The notes below the pieces were generated by a model that saw only the letters and a program-made list of their open reading frames with translations, did no database searches and was not told the origin of the DNA. From Sphingomonas sp. R-74633 (GTDB lineage: Bacteria; Pseudomonadota; Alphaproteobacteria; Sphingomonadales; Sphingomonadaceae): DNA of 64,000 nt. The position numbers and the translations under genes were made by a program. Location of the stretch: NCBI RefSeq assembly GCF_013416555.1, contig NZ_JACCFG010000002.1:186001-250000 (forward strand). Direction: 5' to 3'. Numbering within the stretch: position 1 is the stretch's first letter; every line of letters begins with the position of its first letter. Below are positions 7,285 to 16,192 of this stretch, in pieces.

Positions 7285-9609
7285 ATGCCTAGTTTCGCCT
7301 CCGCCCTGGAATCGACGCTGCACAAGGCACTGGAGGCTGCGTCCTCCCGTCGCCATGAATATGCCACCCTCGAACATCTGCTGCTCGCGCTCGTCGATGA
7401 CGAGCACGCCAGCAAGGTAATGAGCGCGTGCGGCGTGGACCTGGGTGAACTCAAGAATACCGTAGCCCATTATCTCGACACCGAGCTCGAAGCGCTGAAG
7501 GTCGAGCAGGCGACCGATCCGTCGCCGACCAGCGGCTTCCAGCGCGTCGTTCAGCGCGCGATCCTCCACGTCCAGTCCTCGGGCCGTGACGAAGTGACCG
7601 GCGCGAACGTGCTCGTCGCCTTGTTCAGCGAGCGCGAGAGCTATGCCGTCTACTTCCTGCAGCAGCAGGACATGAGCCGCCTCGATGCCGTGAGCTTCAT
7701 CTCGCACGGCGTCGGCAAGGGCGGCACCGGCAGCACCGAATCGACCACGCCGAAGGGCGCAGACGAGGACAAGGCCGCCAAGCAGGAAACCAAGCCCGGC
7801 GGCAAGGGCGAGAGCGCGCTCAAGCAGTTCACCGTCGATCTCAACGAGAAGGCGAAGGCCGGCAAGGTCGATCCGCTGATCGGCCGCGGCCCCGAAGTGG
7901 ACCGCACGATCCAGATCCTGTGCCGCCGCTCGAAGAACAACCCGCTCTATGTGGGCGATCCGGGCGTGGGCAAGACCGCGATCGCGGAAGGCCTGGCGCG
8001 CAAGATCGTCGAGGGCGAAGTGCCCGACGTGCTCAAGGAAGCGGTGATCTACTCGCTCGACATGGGCGCGCTGCTCGCCGGCACGCGCTATCGCGGTGAC
8101 TTCGAGGAGCGGCTGAAGCAGGTCGTCAACGAGCTCGAGAAGCTGCCGCATGCAGTGCTGTTCATCGACGAGATCCACACGGTGATCGGTGCCGGCGCGA
8201 CCAGCGGCGGCGCGATGGACGCGTCTAACCTGCTCAAGCCGGCACTGTCGGGCGGCTCGATCCGGTGCATCGGCTCGACCACCTACAAGGAGTTCCGCAA
8301 CCACTTCGAGAAGGACCGGGCGCTGCTCCGTCGCTTCCAGAAGATCGATGTCAACGAGCCGACGGTGGAGGACACGATCAAGATCCTCGCCGGCCTGCGT
8401 ACGGCGTTCGAGGAGCACCACCACGTCAAATACACTCCCGACGCGATCAAGTCGGCGGTGGAGCTAAGCGCGCGCTACATCAACGACCGCAAGCTGCCGG
8501 ACAAGGCGATCGACGTGATCGACGAAGTCGGCGCGATGCAGATGCTGGTGCCGCCGTCGAAGCGGAAGAAGACGATCACGCCCAAGGAGATCGAGCAGGT
8601 CATCGCGACCATGGCGCGCATCCCCGCCAAGAGCGTGTCGACCGACGATACCAAGACGCTGGCCAACCTCGAGCTCGACCTGAAGCGGGTGGTGTTCGGG
8701 CAGGACAAGGCGATCGAAGTGCTGGCCTCCGCGATCAAGCTCAGCCGTGCTGGCCTGCGCGATCCGGACAAGCCGATCGGCAACTATCTGTTCTCGGGCC
8801 CGACCGGTGTCGGCAAGACCGAGGTGGCGAAGCAGCTCGCCGAGCTGCTCGGCATCCCGCTCCAGCGCTTCGACATGTCGGAATATATGGAGCGCCACAG
8901 CGTCTCGCGCCTGATCGGTGCCCCTCCGGGCTATGTCGGCTATGATCAGGGCGGCCTGCTCACCGATGCGGTCGACCAGCAGCCCCATTCGGTGCTCCTG
9001 CTCGACGAGATCGAGAAGGCGCATCCGGACCTGTTCAACATCCTGTTGCAGGTCATGGATCACGGGCGCCTGACCGATCAGCACGGCAAGTCGGTCGACT
9101 TCCGCAACGTCATCCTGATCATGACCACCAATGCCGGCGCGTCGGACATGGCCAAGGAGTCGATCGGCTTCGGCGAGATGACTCGCGACGACGTGCAGGA
9201 AGAGGCGGTGAAGAAGCTCTTCACTCCCGAATTCCGCAACCGTCTCGATGCGATCGTGCCGTTCGATTATCTGCCGACGCAGGTGGTCAGCCGGGTGGTG
9301 GACAAGTTTATCCTCCAGCTCGAACTGCAGCTGGCGGATCGCGGCGTCCATATCCAGCTCGACGAGCCGGCCAAGGCGTGGCTCACCGAGAAGGGCTATG
9401 ACAAGCTGTACGGCGCCCGCCCGATGGGCCGCCTGATCCAGGAGAAGATCAAGCAGCCGCTGGCCGAGGAGCTGCTGTTCGGCAAGCTCGTCCATGGCGG
9501 CGAAGTGAATGTGAAGCTGAAGGACAATGCCCTGAGCTTCGCGATCACGCCGGCGGCGCCGAAGCCCAAAAAGGCCAAGAAGACCGAGGCTGCCAAGGCG
9601 ACCAAATAA
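7285..9609 (+). CDS. clpA: ATP-dependent Clp protease ATP-binding subunit ClpA
   Basis: AAA+ unfoldase of 774 residues that feeds substrates to ClpP. It has the N-terminal Clp_N repeats (residues 1-145), AAA module 1 with Walker A GDPGVGKT (224-231) and Walker B FIDE, and AAA module 2 with GPTGVGKT (505-512) and LLDE (572-575). The ClpP-docking tripeptide is IGF (627-629). The C-terminal tail is Lys/Ala-rich. The absence of a middle coiled-coil domain separates it from ClpB. The adaptor gene clpS, commonly next to clpA, is not adjacent here. AGGAG precedes ATG 7285. A strong terminator follows. Confidence 0.97.
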   Translation: MPSFASALESTLHKALEAASSRRHEYATLEHLLLALVDDEHASKVMSACGVDLGELKNTVAHYLDTELEALKVEQATDPSPTSGFQRVVQRAILHVQSSGRDEVTGANVLVALFSERESYAVYFLQQQDMSRLDAVSFISHGVGKGGTGSTESTTPKGADEDKAAKQETKPGGKGESALKQFTVDLNEKAKAGKVDPLIGRGPEVDRTIQILCRRSKNNPLYVGDPGVGKTAIAEGLARKIVEGEVPDVLKEAVIYSLDMGALLAGTRYRGDFEERLKQVVNELEKLPHAVLFIDEIHTVIGAGATSGGAMDASNLLKPALSGGSIRCIGSTTYKEFRNHFEKDRALLRRFQKIDVNEPTVEDTIKILAGLRTAFEEHHHVKYTPDAIKSAVELSARYINDRKLPDKAIDVIDEVGAMQMLVPPSKRKKTITPKEIEQVIATMARIPAKSVSTDDTKTLANLELDLKRVVFGQDKAIEVLASAIKLSRAGLRDPDKPIGNYLFSGPTGVGKTEVAKQLAELLGIPLQRFDMSEYMERHSVSRLIGAPPGYVGYDQGGLLTDAVDQQPHSVLLLDEIEKAHPDLFNILLQVMDHGRLTDQHGKSVDFRNVILIMTTNAGASDMAKESIGFGEMTRDDVQEEAVKKLFTPEFRNRLDAIVPFDYLPTQVVSRVVDKFILQLELQLADRGVHIQLDEPAKAWLTEKGYDKLYGARPMGRLIQEKIKQPLAEELLFGKLVHGGEVNVKLKDNALSFAITPAAPKPKKAKKTEAAKATK

Positions 9610-9630
9610 GGTTCAGCCCAGAGTTGAGAG

Positions 9631-9662
9631 CGGGCCGGGAGGAAACTCCCGGCCCGTTTTCG
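9631..9662 (+). terminator. Rho-independent terminator after clpA
   Basis: CGGGCCGGGAG (9631-9641) pairs perfectly with CTCCCGGCCCG (9646-9656) around a GAAA tetraloop. TTTT follows directly. It lies 21 bases past the clpA stop and just before the end of the convergent FMN reductase gene. Confidence 0.92.
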
Positions 9663-9665
9663 TTG

Positions 9666-10259
9666 TCAGGCCTCGGCCGCTTTCGCGGCCATCGTCGCCT
9701 TGGCCCACCAGACCAGCTCGTCGAGCGCAGTCTTCGCCGAGGGCAGCAGGCTCGCCTCGACATCCTCGATCGGCTTGTTGCCGAACGCCGGATGCACCGC
9801 CATGAAATCGCCGCCGCCGATATGCACCGCGGCATGGGTCGACACCATCTGCAGCTCGACGCCGATCATCCGCAGATGCTCGACCGCGCGCACCGCGCCG
9901 GTGCCGCCATAGCCGATCGCGGTGAACGGCTTGCGGGTCCATTCCTTATAGGCCTGGTCGAGTGCGTTCTTCAGGACGCCGGTGATCGAGTGGTTATATT
10001 CGGCGACGACGAAGATATAGCCGTCGAACCCGGCGATCCGCTCCTGCCAGCGTACCGCTTCGGGGTTCTGGCTGGGCATCCAGAGATTGGACGCCATCTC
10101 GTCGAAGAACGGCAGCGGGTGATCGCGCAGATCGACCAGCTCCACCTCCATGTCGCCGCGCGCCTGCGCCTGCTTCAGCATCCATTGCGCCGGGGCGTCG
10201 GCATAGCGAGTGGGACGGGTCGAGCCGATGATGAGCGCGATGCGGGGTTTGGCGACCAT
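9666..10259 (-). CDS. NADPH-dependent FMN reductase family protein
   Basis: The 197-residue flavodoxin-fold protein has the phosphate-binding loop IGSTRPTRYAD at the N-terminus and the family hallmark EYNHSITGVLKNALD in the middle. Its relatives reduce FMN, quinones, azo dyes or chromate with NAD(P)H. The exact substrate is unknown. AGG lies before ATG 10259. It is divergently transcribed from an HxlR regulator across a 74-base gap that holds a 17-base palindrome, which strongly suggests control by that regulator. Confidence 0.92.
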   Translation of the reverse strand: MVAKPRIALIIGSTRPTRYADAPAQWMLKQAQARGDMEVELVDLRDHPLPFFDEMASNLWMPSQNPEAVRWQERIAGFDGYIFVVAEYNHSITGVLKNALDQAYKEWTRKPFTAIGYGGTGAVRAVEHLRMIGVELQMVSTHAAVHIGGGDFMAVHPAFGNKPIEDVEASLLPSAKTALDELVWWAKATMAAKAAEA

Positions 10260-10277
10260 GGTAACCTCATGTATGTT

Positions 10278-10294
10278 GGTTTCTTGGAGAAACC
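10278..10294. promoter_or_regulatory. Palindromic operator between FMN reductase and HxlR genes
   Basis: GGTTTC (10278-10283) and GAAACC (10289-10294) form a perfect inverted repeat with a 5-base centre. The site is centred 27 bases upstream of the reductase start and 48 bases upstream of the hxlR-type start. HxlR regulators typically bind such a site between divergent genes. That this protein binds it is inferred. Confidence 0.65.
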
Positions 10295-10333
10295 TGATTA
10301 CAAAAGGTCGCCGTCAGCCAACAAGGAGGCACT

Positions 10334-10711
10334 TTGGCGTTACCAGATAACCATGCGGATACCGCCCGCTGCGAGCATATCAGCCGGCTGCTCGCGCGGA
10401 TCAGCGACAAATGGTCGCTGCTGGTGGTGCGCGTGCTCGGCCGGGGGCCGCTGCGCTTCAACGCGCTGCGCCGCGAGGTGGGCGAGATCAGCCAGAAGGT
10501 GCTGGCATCGACGCTGCGCGACCTCGAGGAAAATGGCTTTGTCTCGCGCACGGTCACGCCGGTCACCCCGCCCCAAGTCGAATATGCGCTGACCGATCTG
10601 GGCCGCGACTTCCTCCAGCCGGTGCAGGGCTTCGCCGAATGGGTGCTCGCTAATTCGTCGCGCATGGACGCCGCGCGGGAGGAATATGCGGAGCGCCGGG
10701 CCCAGGACTGA
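10334..10711 (+). CDS. HxlR family winged-helix transcription regulator
   Basis: The 125-residue protein is a single winged-helix domain with HxlR signatures: an early Cys (CEHISRLL, a potential redox sensor), DKWSLLVVRVL, RFNALRREVGEISQKVLASTLRDLEENGF in pieces, and YALTDLGRD. It is expected to act as a dimeric repressor or redox/quinone sensor for the divergent FMN reductase gene. The start is TTG 10334, with GGAGG four bases upstream; no closer ATG exists. The C-terminus is charged. Confidence 0.9.
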   Translation: MALPDNHADTARCEHISRLLARISDKWSLLVVRVLGRGPLRFNALRREVGEISQKVLASTLRDLEENGFVSRTVTPVTPPQVEYALTDLGRDFLQPVQGFAEWVLANSSRMDAAREEYAERRAQD

Positions 10712-10860
10712 GCGACGCGTGTATTACTAAACCACCACACATAGCCGCGAGGCATGGCCCGCGCCCGCGTTTATACTGTTCTGAACCGTTTCCGTCGCGT
10801 AATGCTCGCACCCATAAAGAGGGTCGCGCATGCCAATAACGCAGCGCGGAGCATTTCTAG

Positions 10861-12060
10861 ATGAACAGCATGAAGCAGCGGCTCCTGGTAGCCGCCGGAA
10901 CGATGGCGGCTCTGCTCGCCGGTACCGCGGTGATCGCACAGAGCGCCGATTCCTCACCCGAGGCCCGCTATGAAATGGATGTCGGCACCAGTGCCGGCAT
11001 GATGGGCCAGAGCGACACGCGCGAGATGACCCTACGCCTCGGCTCACGCCTGGCCGCAACCGGCGGCGCGCCCAAGGCCGATCACTTCCTGCCCGACGGC
11101 ATGCGCATGGGCGCGTCGGTGCCGCTCGCCTCGCCCGAGCCGGGCAAGCCTGAGGAAAAATACGAGAAGGAACAGCGCGAGAAGTTCCAGCGGCCCAAGG
11201 GCCGGCTGCTGATCTTCTGGGGCTGCGGCGCGCATGCCGGCCCCGGCCAGCCGGTGATCCTCGACTTCGCCAAGATGGCCGCGGGCCAGGTCCCGCCCGA
11301 CCTGTTCAGCGCGAGCATTCCAAGCGAGATCGGCCCCCGCCCGAGCAACAGCCGCACCTATGGCGACTGGCCGAACGGCAAGTCGCGCGCGCAGGTGAGC
11401 CGGCAGTCCTCGCTGATCGGCCAGCACCGCATCGCCGGCAACTACAGCCCCGAGATCGCCTTCGCGCTCAACCAGGACTTCATGGCGCCGCCCAAGGTGA
11501 AATCGAGCTCGGCACCCGACGGCTCGACTCCGCTCAACTGGGGCGCGGTGCCTGCCGCGACCGGTTATTATGCCTGGGCGATGAGCGCCAAGGACAATGG
11601 CAAGGACTCGAGCGACATGGTCTGGTGGGCCTCCTCGGCCAGCCGCCAGTTCGGCGGCGACCTGTGGAGCTGGCTCTCGCCCGCCACCGTGAACAAGCTG
11701 ATCGGGCAGAAGGTCGTGATGCCGCCCAGCCAGACGAGTTGCACCATCCCGGCCGAAGTAAAGGCCGCGGGCGGCGAGATGATGATGGGCTTCCTCAATG
11801 CCTTCGGCCCCGAGGCGAACTTCGCCTTCCCCGAGCGGCCCAAGGATCCCAAGATCGCCTGGCACCCGAAATGGACCGCCAAGGTGCGCTATCGCTCGAC
11901 GGGCAACTTCATGCCCGGAATGCCGAGCGTGGGCGAGATGATGATGGGCCAGCGCGGCGACGACCAGGACGGCAAGAAGCCCGACGACAAGCCCAAGGCC
12001 TGCAAGCCCAAGCTGGGCAGCTTCCTGAAAAAGGCCGCCGGCCTGGGCAACGGCTGCTGA
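10861..12060 (+). CDS. Secreted protein of unknown function
   Basis: The 399-residue protein has a Sec signal peptide (KQRLLVAAGTMAALLAGTAVIAQS) with cleavage predicted after AQS. The mature part has Met-rich stretches (MMGQ, MMMG), a GRLLIFWGCGAHAGPGQP segment and a Lys/Asp/Pro-rich tail with two cysteines. I do not recognise a catalytic motif. It is probably periplasmic or surface-associated. Start codons at 10861 and 10870 are both possible. It is a single-gene unit with a hairpin after it. The confidence reflects that it is a real gene; no function is assigned. Confidence 0.8.
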   Translation: MNSMKQRLLVAAGTMAALLAGTAVIAQSADSSPEARYEMDVGTSAGMMGQSDTREMTLRLGSRLAATGGAPKADHFLPDGMRMGASVPLASPEPGKPEEKYEKEQREKFQRPKGRLLIFWGCGAHAGPGQPVILDFAKMAAGQVPPDLFSASIPSEIGPRPSNSRTYGDWPNGKSRAQVSRQSSLIGQHRIAGNYSPEIAFALNQDFMAPPKVKSSSAPDGSTPLNWGAVPAATGYYAWAMSAKDNGKDSSDMVWWASSASRQFGGDLWSWLSPATVNKLIGQKVVMPPSQTSCTIPAEVKAAGGEMMMGFLNAFGPEANFAFPERPKDPKIAWHPKWTAKVRYRSTGNFMPGMPSVGEMMMGQRGDDQDGKKPDDKPKACKPKLGSFLKKAAGLGNGC

Positions 12061-12068
12061 TGCGGAAC

Positions 12069-12093
12069 GGGGAGCGGGCGCGCACCGCTCCCC
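12069..12093 (+). terminator. GC-rich stem-loop after the secreted protein gene
   Basis: GGGGAGCGG (12069-12077) pairs with CCGCTCCCC (12085-12093) around 7 bases, eight bases after the stop at 12060. There is no T run, so termination would be weak or Rho-assisted. Confidence 0.5.
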
Positions 12094-12189
12094 ACCTCCG
12101 GCGGTAAGTGACTGGCGCGCCTCAACAAGACGTTCCGGTTCTTATGTATATTTACGGGTTGTTCGTCATGTCCGGGGTAGTGCCGGGGC

Positions 12190-13872
12190 ATGTTGGTATT
12201 GCGTTTCCTGCGGCTCTTCGCGCTGATCGGCGCGAGCATTGCGCTTTGCGGCGCGATTGTGCCTGCACAGGCGCAGCCTAGCGCGGGTCGCGCGCTCACC
12301 ACCTGCGTGCTGCGCGACAGTGGCGAGATGAACCCGGCAGAGCTGATCCGCCACCCTGAACGCTTCGACTGCAAGACTCCGCAATATAAGCTGGGCGCCG
12401 GCGACTTCTGGGCGATCACCGGTCCGCTCGACGCCGTGTCGACGATCGAAAAGCCGCTGCGGATCAACTTCGCAAGCCTGTGGCAGCGCCAGCTTTCCGC
12501 GCAGCTGCTCTATGCGGACGGCAGCATCCACACCTATCGCACCGATGCGCGGGGCATCACCCCGTTGATCCAGCTCGGCGCCCTCGCGGCGCTGCCGGCG
12601 CCGCCTTCCGACGCCAAGCTGGTCCGCGTCCTCTGGCATATCGAGGGGGCCGCCAATGTCCGCGGCATCCTGCTCGGGGCGGCATTGAGCGACGCGCCGC
12701 GCAACGACGCGACCAACCTCGCCATGGCCGTGCTCTATGCCGCGTTCGGCGGCATGTGCCTGGCGCTGATCGTCTATAATTTCGCGCTGTGGTGCGCGAT
12801 GCGCTACCGCTTTCAGCTGCATTATTGCGTGCTGCTCGCGGTGCTGATCGGTTATGCGCTTTCCTCTTCGGGGGCGATGGCCTGGCTCTATCCCGATATC
12901 GTCAACAACGACCGGCTGCGCTTCAACTATCTGTTCCTCGGCCTGGCCGGCGGCGCCACGGCGCTGTTCACGCTCAGCTTCTTCGAAATGAAGATCCGCT
13001 CGCGCCGGCTCGATCTGTACACCCGAGTGATCGCGACGACGGTGCCGGTTTCCGGCCTGATCGTTTTCCTGTTCGGCGCGATCAACCTGCGCCTGGCCGA
13101 CATGATCTACACGCTGGCGATCCTGGGGTTGATCTCGATCGTGGTCCCGACCCTGTGGCAGGCCTGGAAGCAGCGTTCGCACTTCCTGTGGCTGTTCAGT
13201 ATCGCGTGGAGTGCCCCGATCGCACTCGCACTGATGCGCATTCTGGCCAATCTGCACGTGCTGCCGTGGAGCTTCTGGCTCGACAATTCCACCGTCATCT
13301 CGATGATGTTCGAGGCGCTCGTTTCCGCCCTCGCGGTTGCCTATCGCATCAAGTTCCTGCGCGAAGAGCGCGATGAGGCGATCACCCGCGAAGTGCTTGC
13401 GCGCCGCCTTGCCGATACCGATCCGCTCACCGGGTTGCTCAATCGCCGCGCCTTCCTCGCCCAGGCGCTGGGCCGTCCGGGCGAGCAGCAACTGCTCATC
13501 GCCGACATCGACCATTTCAAGCGCGTCAACGAAACGCTGGGGCATGATGGCGGCGACGAGGTGCTGCGCCTGTTCGCCCGCACGCTGCGCACCGCCGCGC
13601 CGGCGGACGCACTGGTGGCCCGGATCGGCGGCGAGGAATTCGCATTGCTCGCCAATGCTGCCGTGCCGATCGAACTCGACCCGTTGCTCAACAAGCTTCG
13701 GCAGACGCGGATGCCGTTCGACCTCAAGGTGACCGCGAGCATCGGCGCCTGCACCGGGCCGCTGGCCGATGACCGCGACTGGAAGGCGCTCTACCGCGCC
13801 GCCGACATCGCGCTGTTCGAAGCCAAGTCGGCCGGCCGCGACCGGGCCAGGGCGCGCCGCGAAGCAGCCTGA
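12190..13872 (+). CDS. Diguanylate cyclase with 7TMR-DISM sensor
   Basis: The 560-residue inner-membrane protein synthesises cyclic di-GMP. A signal peptide (to about residue 35) leads to a periplasmic DISMED2-like domain (about 40-180), then seven transmembrane helices (about 180-390), then a cytosolic GGDEF domain starting at DTDPLTGLLNRRAF. The active-site motif is GGEEF at residues 480-484, an active variant. No RxxD inhibitory site stands at the usual place before it, so product inhibition may be absent. The ligand is unknown. ATG 12190 is the start. Confidence 0.93.
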   Translation: MLVLRFLRLFALIGASIALCGAIVPAQAQPSAGRALTTCVLRDSGEMNPAELIRHPERFDCKTPQYKLGAGDFWAITGPLDAVSTIEKPLRINFASLWQRQLSAQLLYADGSIHTYRTDARGITPLIQLGALAALPAPPSDAKLVRVLWHIEGAANVRGILLGAALSDAPRNDATNLAMAVLYAAFGGMCLALIVYNFALWCAMRYRFQLHYCVLLAVLIGYALSSSGAMAWLYPDIVNNDRLRFNYLFLGLAGGATALFTLSFFEMKIRSRRLDLYTRVIATTVPVSGLIVFLFGAINLRLADMIYTLAILGLISIVVPTLWQAWKQRSHFLWLFSIAWSAPIALALMRILANLHVLPWSFWLDNSTVISMMFEALVSALAVAYRIKFLREERDEAITREVLARRLADTDPLTGLLNRRAFLAQALGRPGEQQLLIADIDHFKRVNETLGHDGGDEVLRLFARTLRTAAPADALVARIGGEEFALLANAAVPIELDPLLNKLRQTRMPFDLKVTASIGACTGPLADDRDWKALYRAADIALFEAKSAGRDRARARREAA

Positions 13873-13900
13873 TCGCTTGCCCGGCACGTCCTTGAGGCGT

Positions 13901-14119
13901 ATGCCGTTCACCATGTCGGGTCGGGCCAGAAAGATCGCCTTCGGGGCGCTTGCCGCGCTCGCGCTGATCCCTCTCGCCGCTCCCGATCACCACGCCAATC
14001 TCCAGATCAGTCTGGAGCGCGCCGGCGATGTCGCGCCGCAACGGCTGGAGGCCGCGTTCCACCTTGGCCTCGTCGCGGTCTCGGTACTCGTCACCTGGAG
14101 CAAGCGACTTACGACTTGA
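13901..14119 (+). CDS. Small membrane protein of unknown function
   Basis: A 72-residue frame with GC-rich third positions and two hydrophobic segments (IAFGALAALALIPLAAP and AFHLGLVAVSVLVTW). GAGG lies four bases before the ATG. It fills the gap between the diguanylate cyclase and the acyl-CoA ligase genes. No family is recognised. A second ATG four codons in is possible. It is likely real but could be a chance frame. Confidence 0.55.
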   Translation: MPFTMSGRARKIAFGALAALALIPLAAPDHHANLQISLERAGDVAPQRLEAAFHLGLVAVSVLVTWSKRLTT

Positions 14120-14150
14120 CCCCCAAAAAGGCTTGCTTACAGCAGTGTCA

Positions 14151-15836
14151 ATGACTGACCCCGAACAGATCTGGCGTACCGCGTATAACCACCCCGGCGC
14201 CTGGGACATCGAGTTCCCGCCCCAGACCATGGTCGAACTGTTCGAGGACAGCGCCCGCGCGCATCCCCAGGCGCCGCTGCTCGATTTCATGGGCCGGCAT
14301 TACAGCTATGGCGAGACGCTGGACGGTGCCAACCGCGTTGCCTGTGGTCTCAAGGCGCTGGGCTATGGCCAGGGCGACCGGATCGGGCTCTTCCTGCCCA
14401 ACGTGCCGCATTATGTCGCCGCCTATTACGGCATCCTCAAACTGGGTGCGACGGTGGTCAATTTCTCGCCGCTCTATTCGGTCGAGGAGCTGAGCCACCA
14501 GGTCGAGGATTCGGGGACAAGGGCGCTCTTCACCATCTCGGCCTCGGCACTGCTGCCGACTGCGCTCAAGGTGCTGGACGGCAGCGGGCTCGAGCGGTTG
14601 GTGGTCGGTTCAGTGGCAGGCGCGCTGCCCGCGGCCAAGTCGCTCTTCTATCGGCTGTTTCGCGGTGCCGAAGTGGCGCAGCGCCCGCATGACGATCGCA
14701 TCCTGTCCTTCTCGAAGCTGATCGCGAACGACGGCATCTGCGACGCGCCCAAGCTCGACCCCGAGAATGACGTGGCGCTGATCCAATATACCGGCGGCAC
14801 CACCGGCACGCCCAAGGGTGCGGTGCTGACGCACCAGAATCTTTCCGCCAATGCCCGCCAGGTTGCCCGGCTCGATCCCGAAGTGGCGACGGCCAAGGAC
14901 AAGGTGCTGGGCGTCCTCCCCTTCTTCCACGTCTTCGCCAATACCTGCGTGCTCAACCGCACCGTGGTGACCGGCGGCGAGATCGCGATGCTGCCGCGCT
15001 TCAACGCCAAGCAGGCGCTGGCCGAACTGCGCCGCACCCAGCCGCGCGCGCTGCCCGGCGTGCCGACCATGTACCAGGCGCTGCTCGACGCGCCCGGGAT
15101 GAAGCCCACCGATTTCGCCTCGCTGCGCTTCTGCATCTCCGGCGGCGCGCCGCTGCCCGCCCAGCTCAAGGACGAGTGGGAGAAGGTGACCGGCGCGCGC
15201 GTGATCGAAGGCTATGGCTTGTCCGAAAGCTCGGGCGTGGTCTGCACCAACCCCTATGTCGGCCTGAACAAGCCCGGCACGATCGGCCAGCCGCTTGCCG
15301 GCACCCGCGTCCGCCTGGTCGACAAGGAAGACCCCACGCGCCCGCCGCCCGAAGGCGAGCCCGGCGAGATCGTCGTCCATGGCCCGCAGATCATGAAGGG
15401 CTATTGGAACCGGCCGGACGCCGATGCCGAAGTGTTCGTCGATGGCCATTGGCTGCGCACCGGCGATGTCGGGCTGATCGACGAGGACGGCTATATCAAG
15501 ATCGTCGACCGGCTGAAGGACATGATCGCGGTCGGCGGCTTCAAGGTGTTTCCGAGCCAGATCGAGGCGGTGCTCTACCAGCATCCGGCCGTGAAGGAGG
15601 CGCTCGTGATTGGCCTGCCCGATGCCTATCATGGCGAGCTGCCCCACGCCTATGTCACGCTGGACGACGACGCCACCGCGACCGGTCCCGAGATCTGCGC
15701 CTGGCTCAACGGCAAGCTCGGCAAGCATGAGCGGGTGAGCGAAGTCGTGGTGCGCGAGAGCCTGCCCAAGACGATGATCGGCAAGCTGAGCCGCAAGGAC
15801 CTGATCAACGAAGTGATGGCGGAGCGTAAGGCATGA
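14151..15836 (+). CDS. Long-chain fatty acid-CoA ligase (AMP-forming)
   Basis: The 561-residue ANL-superfamily enzyme activates fatty acids to acyl-CoA through an acyl-adenylate. Visible motifs are the P-loop YTGGTTGTPKGAVLTH, the adenylate-binding GYGLSESS, the hinge YIKIVDRLKDMIAVGGFKV, and the C-terminal catalytic Lys in PKTMIGKLSRKDL. The layout matches FadD-type ligases; chain length cannot be told. ATG 14151 (or GTG 14145) is the start, and no strong SD is visible. The stop overlaps the start of the cupredoxin gene (ATGA). Confidence 0.94.
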   Translation: MTDPEQIWRTAYNHPGAWDIEFPPQTMVELFEDSARAHPQAPLLDFMGRHYSYGETLDGANRVACGLKALGYGQGDRIGLFLPNVPHYVAAYYGILKLGATVVNFSPLYSVEELSHQVEDSGTRALFTISASALLPTALKVLDGSGLERLVVGSVAGALPAAKSLFYRLFRGAEVAQRPHDDRILSFSKLIANDGICDAPKLDPENDVALIQYTGGTTGTPKGAVLTHQNLSANARQVARLDPEVATAKDKVLGVLPFFHVFANTCVLNRTVVTGGEIAMLPRFNAKQALAELRRTQPRALPGVPTMYQALLDAPGMKPTDFASLRFCISGGAPLPAQLKDEWEKVTGARVIEGYGLSESSGVVCTNPYVGLNKPGTIGQPLAGTRVRLVDKEDPTRPPPEGEPGEIVVHGPQIMKGYWNRPDADAEVFVDGHWLRTGDVGLIDEDGYIKIVDRLKDMIAVGGFKVFPSQIEAVLYQHPAVKEALVIGLPDAYHGELPHAYVTLDDDATATGPEICAWLNGKLGKHERVSEVVVRESLPKTMIGKLSRKDLINEVMAERKA

Positions 15837-16192
15837 AGGCGCTGCTGGCCCTCGCACTGCTCGCGGCGGCCCCGGCATCCGAGCAACGGATCGACGTTGC
15901 GCTTTCCAACTTCAAGTTCACGCCGAGCAGGATCGCGCTGGTCCATGGCCAGAGCTATGTGCTGCACCTGACCAGCAGCGGCGGACACAGCTTCGCGGCG
16001 AAGGAATTCTTCGCGGCGGCGGCGATGCCGGCGGCGGACCGGGCGAAGGTGAAGGACGGCAAGATCGAGCTCGACAGCGAGAGCGCGGTCGACCTGCACT
16101 TCACGGCGCCCAAGGCGGGGACCTACCCGATCAAATGCACCCATCTGCTCCATGCGAGCTTCGGGATGACGGGGAATTTCGTGGTTTCCTAG
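15833..16192 (+). CDS. Cupredoxin-domain copper protein, exported
   Basis: The 119-residue protein starts with a short Sec signal peptide (LLALALLAAAPAS), then a small beta-barrel. Type-1 copper ligands are visible in order: His in SSGGHSFAAKEFF, then Cys, His and Met in KCTHLLHASFGMTG. It would be a periplasmic electron carrier or copper-binding protein. It overlaps the upstream acyl-CoA ligase gene by four bases, so translation is coupled, an unexpected pairing of functions. Confidence 0.85.
   Translation: MKALLALALLAAAPASEQRIDVALSNFKFTPSRIALVHGQSYVLHLTSSGGHSFAAKEFFAAAAMPAADRAKVKDGKIELDSESAVDLHFTAPKAGTYPIKCTHLLHASFGMTGNFVVS

Noticed and set aside
12166..13914. Long open frame opposite the diguanylate cyclase gene
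   Set aside because: Its composition is Arg/Gln/Asp-rich low-complexity protein, the usual mirror of GC-rich codon bias, while the plus strand encodes clear domains. Similar antisense frames opposite tgt, the permease, the acyl-CoA ligase and the aldehyde dehydrogenase were dropped for the same reason.
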